A stretch of DNA of 64,000 bases from Ardenticatenaceae bacterium (GCA_020634565.1 JACKBN010000003.1:555710-619709); one strand, 5' to 3'. Positions 20,889-30,117 are shown, counted from the stretch's first letter. Numbers and translations: made by a program. Notes: generated by a model not told the origin, from the sequence alone.

Positions 20889-21452
20889 ATGAAGATTTCT
20901 TTGCGTGGCGTGCTGGCCGTTTTGCTGTTTACAGCCGTATTGCTCATTCTCCTCATTGCCAGCGGCGTGTTTGATCCCAAGCTGGCGGGCGAGCTACAAA
21001 AAACGCTGCCCGCCACCACCCTGACCGTGGACCAGCCGGGTCAGACAATCCGTTGGCTGGATGAGCCGCTGCCTGACGGGGATTTTTCGTTGCGGGGAAC
21101 GGCCGTTTTCCAATCCGGCAATCTGGACAGCGGCATCGGACTAGCTTTGGGGGATGCGGAGCAGGCGTTGGTGGTTGCTGTGTCGCCGTTGGGCTATGTG
21201 CTGGTGCAGCAAGCCGATGAGGTGCTGCTGCCCTGGCAGCCGTGGCCCCACGTGCAGTTGGATGAAGCGCCCAACGAAATCTGGATTGATGTGCGCGGCA
21301 GTGAAGTGACGGTGCGCCTGAATCGAGAATTGTTGTGGCAGGGCAGTGTAGATTTAATCAGCCACCGCTTGGGTTTATTTAGTGAGGGGTTTGGGGAAAC
21401 GGCCGTTTATATTTTCCCTGTTATTGAAATTTATTATCATGAGGAATATTGA
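20889..21452 (+). CDS. Membrane-anchored beta-sandwich-like protein of unknown function
   Basis: The 187-residue protein has one N-terminal hydrophobic segment (about residues 7-27), probably an uncleaved anchor. The remaining residues have alternating hydrophobic strands, with phrases such as GDFSLRGTAVFQSGNLDSGIGLAL and WIDVRGSEVTVRLN. These look like concanavalin/LamG-like sheet proteins (DUF1080 style), but I cannot assign a family. It stands alone after the operon terminator. No clear ribosome site precedes the ATG. ACGGCCGT occurs twice. Confidence 0.65.
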   Translation: MKISLRGVLAVLLFTAVLLILLIASGVFDPKLAGELQKTLPATTLTVDQPGQTIRWLDEPLPDGDFSLRGTAVFQSGNLDSGIGLALGDAEQALVVAVSPLGYVLVQQADEVLLPWQPWPHVQLDEAPNEIWIDVRGSEVTVRLNRELLWQGSVDLISHRLGLFSEGFGETAVYIFPVIEIYYHEEY

Positions 21453-21484
21453 TAGGTTCACGATACGGACTAATTTTTACTTTA

Positions 21485-22012
21485 TCAATCCCCTGAAAAA
21501 CCAGTGAAGTATATTTCATCCGGCAATTGTTCTTTGTACACAATAATATATGTTCCTTCCCATCGGCCACGTCCCATTTTCTGGTGAAGATATTCGCTCA
21601 GCGCTGCTTCTTGGTTCTCTATCATTTTTCGACTTGGTTTGTCTGTGCCGAAAAAGTTTTGTAGCTCTATCGAAGAAAGCGGAGCGGCTGTACCAAAATC
21701 TGGAGATTCTGAGATTTCAGAAATATCAATAATTGAATGTGTGCCATCTTCTGCATTCCATTCAATTAAAGTCTCGATTGACGTAGGTTCCGGCAAAGAC
21801 TGCAATTTCTTGAAATCAATCAAATATTCTTGTTTTTCCTCTTCAGTCAGGTCAGGAACTGGTGGAAGAAACTCTGCAAATGTCATATCTTTCCAGAATG
21901 CTGGTCTTCGGAAATACTTTCCTTGGGAAAACACTGTTTTTCGCAACTCTTGTAATGCTTTAGAAATATCACTTTGATACGGAACAAAATAACTCCAAAC
22001 AGATGCTCCCAT
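21485..22012 (-). CDS. Hypothetical protein, AT-rich orphan
   Basis: The 175-residue acidic protein has no signal peptide or membrane segment. Its opening, MGASVWSYFVPYQSDISKAL, recalls a widely scattered family of small bacterial proteins of unknown function, but I do not recognise a domain. I chose the ATG at 22012 because AAAGGAGAAAGACAAG lies just upstream; the frame is open 39 bases further. It is noticeably more AT-rich than its neighbours and lacks ACGGCCGT, which suggests recent acquisition. It runs convergently to the previous gene without a visible terminator. Confidence 0.6.
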   Translation of the reverse strand: MGASVWSYFVPYQSDISKALQELRKTVFSQGKYFRRPAFWKDMTFAEFLPPVPDLTEEEKQEYLIDFKKLQSLPEPTSIETLIEWNAEDGTHSIIDISEISESPDFGTAAPLSSIELQNFFGTDKPSRKMIENQEAALSEYLHQKMGRGRWEGTYIIVYKEQLPDEIYFTGFSGD

Positions 22013-22065
22013 CTTGTCTTTCTCCTTTACGAACTTGACAATACTTATCACCGTCTGCGGATCAA

Positions 22066-22092
22066 AATCTGTGTAATCTGCGAAATCTGTGG
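22066..22092. repeat. Three tandem 9-mers AATCTGYGN
   Basis: AATCTGTGT, AATCTGCGA and AATCTGTGG lie head to tail, preceded by a decayed unit (GTCTGCGGA). They fill most of the short gap between the hypothetical gene and chrA. Similar strings occur as dispersed intergenic repeats in many bacterial genomes, to my recollection. Confidence 0.6.
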
Positions 22093-22099
22093 TTTTCCT

Positions 22100-23239
22100 T
22101 TAACCTACTTGCGATAGTACGTAGCCTAATATCGCGCCGCCCAGCACAATCCAGGCGGAGTTGACCTTGAAGCGAATTGAGGCCACCAGCGCTAGCAAAG
22201 CAATCAAGATGCTTTGCCAGTTGAGCAACGTTTGCCGACCCAGGTTGATCAGCACCGCGACCATTAGCCCCACCGCTGCCACGTTCACTGCATCCAAAAA
22301 GGCCGAGAGCCAAACCGACTGCCGCATTTTGGGAATCAGCGGATTGAGCAGCAGCACAAACAAAAACGAAGGCAAAAAGATGCCCAGCGTGGCCACAATC
22401 GCCCCCGGCACGCCCGCGATGAGATATCCCACGAAGGTGGCGGTGGTTAGCACTGGCCCCGGTGTAAATTGGCCGATGGCGATCGCATCCAGCAGCTCGG
22501 CCTGCGTCAGCCAGCCGAGCTGATTCACCAGACCACCTTCCAGGTAAGCCACCAGTACGTAGCCGCTGCCGTATAAAATCGCCCCAATTTTGAGGAAAAA
22601 CGCGCCGAGGTTCCAAAGGGAAACGGCCGTTTCCCCACCTTGAACTTGCCAAAAAAGCGACGTGGTTTTGCCGGGCAGCAGCGGCAGCAGCAACATGGCG
22701 GCTGAACCGGCAATCGCCCGCAGCAGCAGGGCGCCGATGACGCCACCCATCAGCAAAGCTATCCCTTCGTCCACGCCCAGGAGAACGGCCGTTAGCACCC
22801 CCAGCCCAATAAGCGCCAACTGCCAATTTTTCACTGCTTTGCGGCCCAGGCGGTAAACGGCCGTTACGATGATCGCAATGACCGCCGGTTTGATACCAAC
22901 CAGCAGCGGCTCCACCGCAGGCAGTGTGCCAAACTGCACGTACAGCCACGCCAGAATGCCGGTTAAAACGGCCGCTGGCAAAATGAACAGCGATCCGGCC
23001 ACGGCTAAGCCACGCCAGCCAGCCCGTTCGTAGCCAATGTGCATGGTCATTTCAGTGGAATTGGGGCCGGGGATCAGGCTGGTTGCCCCCACGAGGTCTA
23101 AAAAGTGCTGGTGGCTCAGCCATTGTCGGCGGGTCACGACCTCATCCTCCATCATGCCGATGTGGGCGGCGGGACCGCCAAAGGCCGTCAGCCCCAGCCG
23201 GAAAAACAAGCGTGCCAATTCGCGCAAACGTTCATTCAT
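22100..23239 (-). CDS. chrA: Chromate transporter ChrA, two-domain form
   Basis: The 379-residue inner-membrane protein is a long-chain CHR family chromate efflux transporter with two homologous halves. The N-terminal half begins with LFFRLGLTAFGGPAAHIGMM and continues to SLIPGPNSTEMTMHIGY. The second half repeats the pattern as LGAFFLKIGAILYGSGYVLVAY and AIGQFTPGPVLTTATFVGY. Such proteins export chromate or sulfate-like anions. No chrB regulator is adjacent. The start codon at 23239 has no strong ribosome site. ACGGCCGT occurs three times. Confidence 0.92.
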   Translation of the reverse strand: MNERLRELARLFFRLGLTAFGGPAAHIGMMEDEVVTRRQWLSHQHFLDLVGATSLIPGPNSTEMTMHIGYERAGWRGLAVAGSLFILPAAVLTGILAWLYVQFGTLPAVEPLLVGIKPAVIAIIVTAVYRLGRKAVKNWQLALIGLGVLTAVLLGVDEGIALLMGGVIGALLLRAIAGSAAMLLLPLLPGKTTSLFWQVQGGETAVSLWNLGAFFLKIGAILYGSGYVLVAYLEGGLVNQLGWLTQAELLDAIAIGQFTPGPVLTTATFVGYLIAGVPGAIVATLGIFLPSFLFVLLLNPLIPKMRQSVWLSAFLDAVNVAAVGLMVAVLINLGRQTLLNWQSILIALLALVASIRFKVNSAWIVLGGAILGYVLSQVG

Positions 23240-23282
23240 TTTTGCTGAAAACCTTCGTTCTTGTGCGGACTGAAAAGGACAA

Positions 23283-23319
23283 CAAAAAAGTGGCAGAGCC
23301 GCGAAGCCCTGCCACTTTT
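23283..23319 (-). terminator. Intrinsic terminator after the FKBP genes
   Basis: Reading the minus strand, AAAAGTGGCAG (from 23319) pairs with CTGCCACTTTT (to 23286) and is followed by a T-rich tail. It lies just past the stop of the single-domain FKBP gene and before chrA. Confidence 0.85.
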
Positions 23320-23323
23320 GGAT

Positions 23324-23659
23324 TTATTTTACATCCACCAGCTCAACATCAAAGATGAGGGTGGCGTTGGGAGGTATGACGCCGCCCGCCCCCCGGGCAC
23401 CGTAGCCCAGGTCCGGCGGAATAATCAAGGTGGCTTTGCCGCCCACCTTCATCAGGCTAATGCCTTCATCCCAACCAGGAATCACCTGGCCCGTGCCCAA
23501 CAAAAACTCAATTGGTTCGCCACGCTTAACAGAGTTGTCGAACTCTTTGCCATTTTCCAAACGGCCGATGTAATGAACCGCAACACGCTGACCCCGTTTG
23601 GGTGCTTTGCCTGTGCCGGCTTCCGTTTCGATGTATTGTAAACCGCTGTCTGTTTTCAT
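23324..23659 (-). CDS. FKBP-type peptidyl-prolyl cis-trans isomerase, single domain
   Basis: The 111-residue protein is one FKBP domain without a signal peptide, so it should be cytoplasmic. The fold markers VAVHYIGRLENGKEFDNS, VIPGWDEGISLMKVGGKA and IIPPDLGYGARG are present, including the Asp, Phe, Val-Ile, Trp and Tyr positions that line the active site. The start codon overlaps the stop of the upstream three-domain FKBP gene by one base (TAATG), so the two are translated in tandem. The pair ends at a terminator. It probably assists protein folding. Confidence 0.93.
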   Translation of the reverse strand: MKTDSGLQYIETEAGTGKAPKRGQRVAVHYIGRLENGKEFDNSVKRGEPIEFLLGTGQVIPGWDEGISLMKVGGKATLIIPPDLGYGARGAGGVIPPNATLIFDVELVDVK

Positions 23660-24948
23660 TATTCCTCCGTTGCTGCCTTTTCCAGACCCATGATCTCGAT
23701 CTCAAATAGCAAGTCACCTTCGGTGGGGGCATTGGCTGCTTGCTCACCGTAAGCCAATTCTGGCGTGAGGACGAACTGCGCCACGCTGAGATTGTCCATC
23801 ATCAGGAGAGCTTCATCCCAACCAGGACCGGCTTGCCCCAGGCCCACAATCAGGGGCACGGGCTGACCAAAGTCGTAAGAGGATTCAAGCTGGTTGCCTT
23901 CTGCGTCCCACATCTTGTAATGCAGCGTAACGGTATCACCCTCTTCGATCGGTTCGCCGGTACCTTCAGTAATGATGTAGAGCTTCAAGCCACTGTCAGT
24001 GACGGTATACTCTGACTCCTCAACGGAAACGGGCGGCGGTGCAGGCGTTGGCGTTGGCGGAGGCGGTTCGATGCTAATCAGTTCCATTTCAAAGATAAGC
24101 GTTGCATTGGGTGGAACTGTGCCGTTAGGCGACCCTTCGACGCCCAGGCCAAGCTCTGGCGGCAAAATCATCTGTACTTTGTCGCCAACTTGCATCAGTA
24201 GTACCATCTCATCCCAGCCGGGTACAATTTGTTCCTCGCCTACAATGAAGGGCACGGCCGCTCCACCTGCGCGTGAATCCGCAAATTTTGTGCCATCTTC
24301 AAACCAGCCCACAAACTGTACGTTAGCCACTTCGCCAACCACTGGTGTTTCGCCATCGCCTTCTTCCAGGAAGACGTATTGCAGGCCACTGTCGGTGGTG
24401 GTGTAGTCGGCTGGATCAACGGCCGTTGGCGGTTCATCTGTCGGTACGGGGGAGGGGGTGGGTACGGCTTCTACGCCAACCAGCTCCACATCAAAAATAA
24501 GCGTGGAGTTGCCGGGAATCGGGCCGTAATCGTTGGGGCCGTAAGCCAAATCGGGCGGGATGATGAGCTGCGCTTTGCCACCTTCGCGCATGAGGGCGAT
24601 GCCCTCATCCCAACCGGCGATGACGCTGCCCTGCCCTAAAACAAAGGCAAACGGATCGCCACCGGCTGAGCTGTCGAATTCGGTGCCATCTTCCAGGGTG
24701 CCGGTGTAATGCACACGTACCAGATCGCCAGGCTGCGCCTGGGGGCCGGTGCCGGCTTCAACTTCAATATATTCTAATCCTGAGGCGGTTACCTGGTCTC
24801 CACCGGTTGTGCTGGCCAGGCTTGTTGTGTCGGTTTCATCGGCGTCTTGCGGTGTGGCGGGGCCACAGGCTGCCACGAGCAAACCGAGCAGCACGGCCCA
24901 AATGAGGATGAGGCTCCATTTTTGGGCGTTTTTTTGTTTCGTGTTCAC
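23659..24948 (-). CDS. Lipoprotein with three FKBP-type prolyl isomerase domains
   Basis: The 429-residue protein has a lipoprotein signal (lipobox LLVAAC) and then three FKBP domains at about residues 55-160, 180-290 and 315-420, joined by Pro/Thr-rich linkers such as PTPSPVPTDEPPT and PPPPTPTPAPPP. Domain 1 keeps the active-site pattern (VIAGWDEG; IIPPDLAYG). Domain 2 is nearly intact (IVPGWDE; ILPPELGLG). Domain 3 is diverged (AGPGWDEA; LTPELAYG) and lacks the Val-Ile dipeptide. It should fold or tether exported proteins outside the membrane. Confidence 0.92.
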   Translation of the reverse strand: MNTKQKNAQKWSLILIWAVLLGLLVAACGPATPQDADETDTTSLASTTGGDQVTASGLEYIEVEAGTGPQAQPGDLVRVHYTGTLEDGTEFDSSAGGDPFAFVLGQGSVIAGWDEGIALMREGGKAQLIIPPDLAYGPNDYGPIPGNSTLIFDVELVGVEAVPTPSPVPTDEPPTAVDPADYTTTDSGLQYVFLEEGDGETPVVGEVANVQFVGWFEDGTKFADSRAGGAAVPFIVGEEQIVPGWDEMVLLMQVGDKVQMILPPELGLGVEGSPNGTVPPNATLIFEMELISIEPPPPTPTPAPPPVSVEESEYTVTDSGLKLYIITEGTGEPIEEGDTVTLHYKMWDAEGNQLESSYDFGQPVPLIVGLGQAGPGWDEALLMMDNLSVAQFVLTPELAYGEQAANAPTEGDLLFEIEIMGLEKAATEE

Positions 24949-24995
24949 TTGCTTCTCCTTATGGTTCTATCTTTTTTCATCTATGATTTCATCAC

Positions 24996-25029
24996 AAAAA
25001 GGCCGGAACAGCGTTACGGCCGTTCCGGC
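24996..25029 (-). terminator. Intrinsic terminator after the acyltransferase pair
   Basis: On the minus strand GCCGGAAC (25029-25022) pairs with GTTCCGGC (25009-25002), followed by five T residues. The stem and loop include an ACGGCCGT motif. It lies about 80 bases beyond the stop at 25108. Confidence 0.75.
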
Positions 25030-25107
25030 AGCATTGGTTTTTGTTTTCAATTGGAAACAGAGGATTGTATCACGAACTGGCAAGATCAAAATCGTTTGAG
25101 CTGATTT

Positions 25108-25764
25108 TCACCCTTCTCTTAAACTAGGCTGAATACTTTCCACAGAAAATTGGGCAGGATGTTTGGCCGTGACATCCTGGTAAAATGTTTTTAGCTCAGC
25201 CAGAACGGCCGTTTGCCCCACCTCGGGCCAGATCAGGTCACCCAAGGCCACGGTTTTACGGCCGTAATCCAGCGCCACGGGCAGAATCGGCACATTGGCT
25301 TTTTGGGCGATGTAAAAGAAGCCCATCTTCCAATGTTTAACCGTGCTGCGGGTGCCTTCCGGGGCCAGGCCCAACAAAAATTGATCGTGTGATTGGAACT
25401 GAACGGCCGTTTGCTCCACCACACCGCTGGCTGCCCGACGATCCACCGCCACGCCGCCCAGCCAAAGCAGCAGCGGTTTCAGCGGCCCGTTGACAAAGGT
25501 ATGCTTGCCCAGCCAGTAAACGCGAGCCTGCAAAGCAAACAGCGCCACCATCGCCAGCGGAAAGTCCCAATTGGAGGTATGCGGTGCGCCGATGAGCACC
25601 ATTTTGGGTAAATTAGGCACGGTGCCCGCAAAGCGCCAGCCGAGCAGCCGCAGCAAACCACGGGCCATAGCCCGGGAAAACCGATTGCCCCAACGCGGAA
25701 TCGCATCGCCTAAAATCGGCGCATGCAGGCGATCTTTTTGGGGCAAGCGGCCTGTAAATCGCAT
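25108..25764 (-). CDS. Lysophospholipid acyltransferase family protein (PlsC-like), downstream copy
   Basis: The 218-residue protein has the acyltransferase box PHTSNWDFPLA (HxxxxD) and the PEGTRS box of the 1-acyl-glycerol-3-phosphate acyltransferase family. It probably acylates lysophospholipid or another lipid at the membrane. I chose the ATG at 25764; the frame stays open to 26118, but that part is only a shadow of the upstream gene. Its start lies four bases after the upstream stop, so the two genes are coupled paralogues with the same motif order. Confidence 0.85.
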   Translation of the reverse strand: MRFTGRLPQKDRLHAPILGDAIPRWGNRFSRAMARGLLRLLGWRFAGTVPNLPKMVLIGAPHTSNWDFPLAMVALFALQARVYWLGKHTFVNGPLKPLLLWLGGVAVDRRAASGVVEQTAVQFQSHDQFLLGLAPEGTRSTVKHWKMGFFYIAQKANVPILPVALDYGRKTVALGDLIWPEVGQTAVLAELKTFYQDVTAKHPAQFSVESIQPSLREG

Positions 25765-25768
25765 GGCA

Positions 25769-26344
25769 TTAAACCTTGTCTTGGTTTTTACCGATGACCC
25801 CGACGTAGCGGGCTTGCAGCAGGGGTAAATCGGTTTCGACGTCGCCTGAGGGGTGAAAGGGTTCGGTGATGACCAGGGTTTTACGGCCGTAATCTGCCAG
25901 CACCGGCACGATGGGAATATTTGCCCCATGAGCGATGTGGTAAAAGCCGGTGCGCCAGCGCTCAACCTTGCTGCGGGTGCCTTCGGGCGCGATGGCCAGC
26001 ACAATTTTGGCGCGCTGCTGGATCGCTTCGATGGTTTGCCCCACCATGCCATTTGCCGCTTTGCGATCGACCGGTACGCCGCCCAGCCACTGCCACAAAT
26101 AAGAAAAAGGCTTAACAAAAAACTCTTTTTTGGCCATCCAGTTAATGTAAATGCCTAAATGAAAAATGAGGCCCAGCGCCAGCGGAAAATCCCAGTTGGA
26201 TGTGTGTGGCGCGCCGATGATGATCATTTTAGGCACGTTGGGCAAGGTCCCGCTGATTTTCCAGCCAGTCAGCCAGAAGATGAACTTTACGATGTTTTTG
26301 GAAACCCAATTGCCGCGTCGTGGAAGTTGGTCAGAATTACTCAT
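25769..26344 (-). CDS. Lysophospholipid acyltransferase family protein (PlsC-like), upstream copy
   Basis: The 191-residue protein has PHTSNWDFPLALGL (HxxxxD box) and APEGTRSKVERWRTGFYHIA, as in PlsC-type acyltransferases. Compared with the next gene it is closely related across most of its length, consistent with tandem duplication. It lacks long transmembrane segments but has hydrophobic patches fit for peripheral membrane binding. No strong ribosome site precedes the start at 26344. Either gene could serve phosphatidate synthesis or lipid remodelling; the substrate cannot be fixed from sequence. Confidence 0.85.
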   Translation of the reverse strand: MSNSDQLPRRGNWVSKNIVKFIFWLTGWKISGTLPNVPKMIIIGAPHTSNWDFPLALGLIFHLGIYINWMAKKEFFVKPFSYLWQWLGGVPVDRKAANGMVGQTIEAIQQRAKIVLAIAPEGTRSKVERWRTGFYHIAHGANIPIVPVLADYGRKTLVITEPFHPSGDVETDLPLLQARYVGVIGKNQDKV

Positions 26345-26460
26345 GTGCGATTTCTAGTCGGGAAAAAGGCCAGGGACAACGCAGTTATACGAACTGAGTG
26401 AAGATGCTTGCTTCTCTGGAAATGTATTGCCCCTGAATGGTTAATAAATGGCAACCGAAG

Positions 26461-29259
26461 CTAATCTTTCAGTTCGAGCCAGTTATACCCCGTGCTGGCA
26501 TCTACTTTCAAGGGTACATCCAGGCTAAATGCATTGCACATGGTATCAATGACCAACTCGCGTATTTCCGCTAATTCGGCTTCGGGGAGTTCCAGCAGCA
26601 GTTCGTCATGCACTTGTAGCAGCATTTGCCCTTCATAATTGGCTAGTTTTTCGTGTAGCTGAAGCATGGCGATTTTCACAATATCCGCCGCGGTGCCTTG
26701 AATGGGGTGGTTAATTGCCTCACGCTCAGCCCGCAGCCGTGCCTGTATGTTGCTGCCGCTGGAAGGCAGTTTGAAGACCGGGAAGTAGCGCCGTCGCCCG
26801 AGCAGCGTTTCCACGTAGCCGTCCTCGTGCGCCTTTTTCTTGGTCTCATCCAGATATTTTTGGATGCCGGGGAAGCGGGCGAAGTAATCCTTGATGTAGT
26901 TTTCGGCTTCGGCCAGGGTCAGTTCAGAGTCGCGGGCCAGGCGGAAGGCGCCCATGCCGTAGATGAGGCCGAAGTTGACCGCTTTGGCAAAGCGGCGCTG
27001 GTTGTAGGTGACGTTCGCGATATCAATGCCGTAAACGGCCGCTGCCGTGGTACGGTGAATATCTTGATCCTGGCGGAATGCTTCTAACAATGCCTCGTCC
27101 TGGCTGACGTGGGCCAAAATGCGCAGCTCCACTTGGGAGTAGTCAGCCGTGAGGAAGATGTGCCCCGGCTTGGCCACAAATCCGCGCCGGATTTGCTGCC
27201 CCACCTCGCTGCGGATGGGGATGTTTTGCAAGTTGGGGTTGCTGCTGGCAATGCGGCCGGTGATCGCCCCGGTCTGGTTGAAGCTGGTGTGAATACGGCC
27301 GTCTTCTTCATTCACCAGTTCCGGCAGCGCATCCACATACGTGCTTTTGAGCTTGCCCAGTTCGCGGTATTCCAAAATGGCGGCAATCATGCCCGTCTCT
27401 TTTTCTTGTTCTGTGGCATCCAGGCTTTCCAGCACGTTGGCGGCTGTAGAATAATAGCCACTGCGCGTTTTCTTAAGCCCTTCAACCGGATACGCCAGTT
27501 TCTTGAACAAAATATCGCTCATCTGCTGCGTGGAGTTGATATTAAATGGCTCACCGGCAATCTCGTGGATTTTGGCTTCTAGCTGGCGCAAACGGCCGTC
27601 TAATTCCTGGGACATTTGTCGGAAAAAGTCCAGATCCACGCCAATGCCCGCCTGCTCCATGGCCGAAAGCACGGGAACGAGCGGCATTTCCAAATCGAGA
27701 ATTTTTTCCAGATTTTTCTCTTTGATCTCTTTCTTAAGCGGGGGTACCAGCCGCAGCGTCATGTCTGCGTCGGCGGCCCCGTAGGGTGCGGCTTCTTCGA
27801 TCGGCACTTCGGCAAACGTTTTTTGCGCTTTGCCCTTGCCGATGAGCGACTCGATTTCCGTCATTTCTGCGCCCAGGCGGTGACGCGACAAATCCTTGAG
27901 CCCTTTGTGCTTGGTGGCCGGATCGGTTAGCCATTCGGCAATCATGGTGTCAAAGGTGATGGGCGTGACGCGCAGGTTGTAGCGGTCCAGAATGGTGTAA
28001 TCATACTTGGCGTTGTGGGCCACCTTGCCAATTTTGGCGTTGGTGAAGGGGGGGCGCAGTGCATCGAGCACGGTTTGCAAAGGGAGCTGCCCTGCTGCCA
28101 GCTCTGGCTCCCCGGCAAAGAGGGACATTTGCCCGGTGCTGCTTTGTGCCTCATTGGCCAGGTGCCCCACGGGGATGTAGTAGCCGACGGGGGGCTTTAC
28201 GGCGATGCAGATGCCTACTAATTCGGCCGTTGTTTTGTCCAGGCCGGTTGTTTCCACATCAAACGAAATTAGCTTGGCCGCGTTGAGCTCTTTAACCAGA
28301 TCGTCTAGCTGTGCCTGGGTGCGCACGATTATGGTTTCGGTGGGCTTGGCCACAGATTCTGGCTCATCGATATCGGCCCGTTCGCCCAACCCTTCTACCA
28401 GCGAATTGCTGAGGGAACGGAATTCTAGTTCACGGAAGATGTCCAACACGTCGTTGGGATCAAAGTCAGCGGCAACGCAGGCGTCTAAATCCAGCGTGAT
28501 CGGCGCATCCGTAACGATGCGGGCCAGCTTTTGGCTGAGGTAGGCGCTTTCTTTGCCTTCAGCCAGTTTTTTGCCCATCGCGCCCTTGATGGCTGCAATG
28601 TTTTCGTAAATGGCGTCGAGGGTGCCGTATTCATTGAGGAGCTTTGCGGCCGTTTTGGCCCCGATACCTTTCACGCCGGGAATGTTGTCACTGGTGTCGC
28701 CTACCAATGCTTTGTAATCAACGACCTGATCGGGTTGCACATCGAAGTAGCCTACCACGCCATTTACGTCGAACACTTCCGGCGGGCGGCTGCCACGGGC
28801 GGGTAGCTCTACCCAAGTGTTGTCATCGACCAACTGTAGCAAATCCCGGTCGCCAGTGATGATATGTACCGGTACGCCGAGTGGTTTGGCCTGCCGAGCC
28901 ACGGTGCCCAAAACATCATCTGCTTCAAACCCTTCCAGTTCCAGAATGGGAATGTTGAGCGTTTGAATCACTTCCTTGATGCGCTCAATTTGCAGGCGCA
29001 GTTCATCGGGCATCTTTTCGCGGGTGCCTTTGTACTCTTCAAACATATCATCGCGGAAGGTGCGCCCCAGGTCGAAGCTGACGGCAAAATATTTGGGTGG
29101 ATTTTCGGCCAATATCCAGTCCAGAACGGTGCGGATAAAGCCGAAGGTGGCGTTGGTGGGTTCGCCGCTTTTGGTGGTGAAGGCTTCGATGGGGAGGGCA
29201 AAAAACATGCGGTAGGCCAAAGCGTGGCCATCAATGAGAACAAGCTGGTTTTTCGACAT
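26461..29259 (-). CDS. polA: DNA polymerase I
   Basis: The 932-residue protein carries all three PolI domains. Residues 1-300 are the 5'-3' flap exonuclease (LVLIDGHALAYR; EADDVLG; GDRDLLQL). Residues 310-530 are the 3'-5' exonuclease, which keeps the DxE motif in SFDVETTGLD and so is probably active. The rest is the polymerase, with motif A in TADYSQVELRILAH, motif B in RRFAKAVNFGLIYGMGA and motif C in QVHDELLLE. It fills repair and Okazaki gaps. I chose the ATG at 29259, behind AAAAGGATTTGC; an upstream in-frame start would add 22 non-homologous residues. Confidence 0.97.
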   Translation of the reverse strand: MSKNQLVLIDGHALAYRMFFALPIEAFTTKSGEPTNATFGFIRTVLDWILAENPPKYFAVSFDLGRTFRDDMFEEYKGTREKMPDELRLQIERIKEVIQTLNIPILELEGFEADDVLGTVARQAKPLGVPVHIITGDRDLLQLVDDNTWVELPARGSRPPEVFDVNGVVGYFDVQPDQVVDYKALVGDTSDNIPGVKGIGAKTAAKLLNEYGTLDAIYENIAAIKGAMGKKLAEGKESAYLSQKLARIVTDAPITLDLDACVAADFDPNDVLDIFRELEFRSLSNSLVEGLGERADIDEPESVAKPTETIIVRTQAQLDDLVKELNAAKLISFDVETTGLDKTTAELVGICIAVKPPVGYYIPVGHLANEAQSSTGQMSLFAGEPELAAGQLPLQTVLDALRPPFTNAKIGKVAHNAKYDYTILDRYNLRVTPITFDTMIAEWLTDPATKHKGLKDLSRHRLGAEMTEIESLIGKGKAQKTFAEVPIEEAAPYGAADADMTLRLVPPLKKEIKEKNLEKILDLEMPLVPVLSAMEQAGIGVDLDFFRQMSQELDGRLRQLEAKIHEIAGEPFNINSTQQMSDILFKKLAYPVEGLKKTRSGYYSTAANVLESLDATEQEKETGMIAAILEYRELGKLKSTYVDALPELVNEEDGRIHTSFNQTGAITGRIASSNPNLQNIPIRSEVGQQIRRGFVAKPGHIFLTADYSQVELRILAHVSQDEALLEAFRQDQDIHRTTAAAVYGIDIANVTYNQRRFAKAVNFGLIYGMGAFRLARDSELTLAEAENYIKDYFARFPGIQKYLDETKKKAHEDGYVETLLGRRRYFPVFKLPSSGSNIQARLRAEREAINHPIQGTAADIVKIAMLQLHEKLANYEGQMLLQVHDELLLELPEAELAEIRELVIDTMCNAFSLDVPLKVDASTGYNWLELKD

Positions 29260-29438
29260 GCAAATCCTTTTGTGCAAGAGTCGTTTTCGTAGAGGAATTG
29301 TATCACGAAACGGATGTTCTACCATTTTTGGATCGTTTATTGATCGTTTGATTTTTATAATGCTGCCATCTTTTTAAATCTTTCATTTTTGGCAGAGCTT
29401 GCTGTGCTAAGAAGTGCATTATCAGATAAGGAGGCAAT

Positions 29439-30026
29439 ATGCAGAACAAACGGGTGTTAATGATAGTAGGTGGTGTGTTGGGTCTGGCGGCTTTATGCTG
29501 TGTTGGGGTGATCATTTTTGGCTATATTTACAATGAAGAGGGGGAAAACAGCAGCCCGTCGCGCAATATGGCGGCGTTAAAGGATGTGTGTGCGGGGGAA
29601 ACGGTGGCGGAAACGGCCGTTTACGATCCCACTAATTCCGGCACACACCCAGCCGCCATCGTGCAGCATGTGGGCGGCAATGAATATATCTTTGCCTCTA
29701 CCGGTTGGCCTTATCATCCCAACAATGTGGCAGAAGCGGAGCTGGTGGTTTGCCTGACAGATCCGGAAGAAGTGGTGGTGGAAACATGTGAATATACCCT
29801 GGAAGGGGATGCTGGCGAGGCGACCATTACCCGCGTCTCGTTGGTGTCGGATTACCGTCTCATCACCACCAATACAGGCGAGGTTGTGGACGAGGGCACG
29901 GTGAAGGCAAATCCTCGCGAGTGCCAGGATGAAGAAACATTTACCGATAACGCGAGCTTTAATTTGCGGGGCGATTATGGTGAGGCGCTGGAAGCGCTGC
30001 TCAAGGAGTATGTAGAAACGCCCTAG
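29439..30026 (+). CDS. Single-pass membrane protein of unknown function
   Basis: The 195-residue protein has an N-terminal membrane segment (residues 6-32, VLMIVGGVLGLAALCCVGVIIFG) and an acidic extracytoplasmic region. Four spaced cysteines after the membrane part (in KDVCAGE, VVCLTD, VETCEYT and RECQDE) could form two disulfides. The repeated phrase VVVETCEYTLEGD suggests strands. I recognise no family. A good ribosome site, AAGGAGGCAAT, supports it as a real gene. It is divergent from polA and ends at a bidirectional terminator. Confidence 0.72.
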   Translation: MQNKRVLMIVGGVLGLAALCCVGVIIFGYIYNEEGENSSPSRNMAALKDVCAGETVAETAVYDPTNSGTHPAAIVQHVGGNEYIFASTGWPYHPNNVAEAELVVCLTDPEEVVVETCEYTLEGDAGEATITRVSLVSDYRLITTNTGEVVDEGTVKANPRECQDEETFTDNASFNLRGDYGEALEALLKEYVETP

Positions 30027-30117
30027 CCTTGTGGAGAGATTTGACCAATTTATTTGGAGAGTTTTCGGGATATGCTCAACTCAAATTGGCCCAATCTGTG
30101 TGTGAATCAGCAAAATT

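Noticed and set aside
22066..22092. CRISPR-like array
   Set aside because: The three 9-bp units have no spacers and no cas genes are present.
25769..26118. N-terminal extension of the downstream acyltransferase
   Set aside because: It lies in the wrong frame over the upstream acyltransferase gene and has shadow-like composition; a start at 25764 matches the family.
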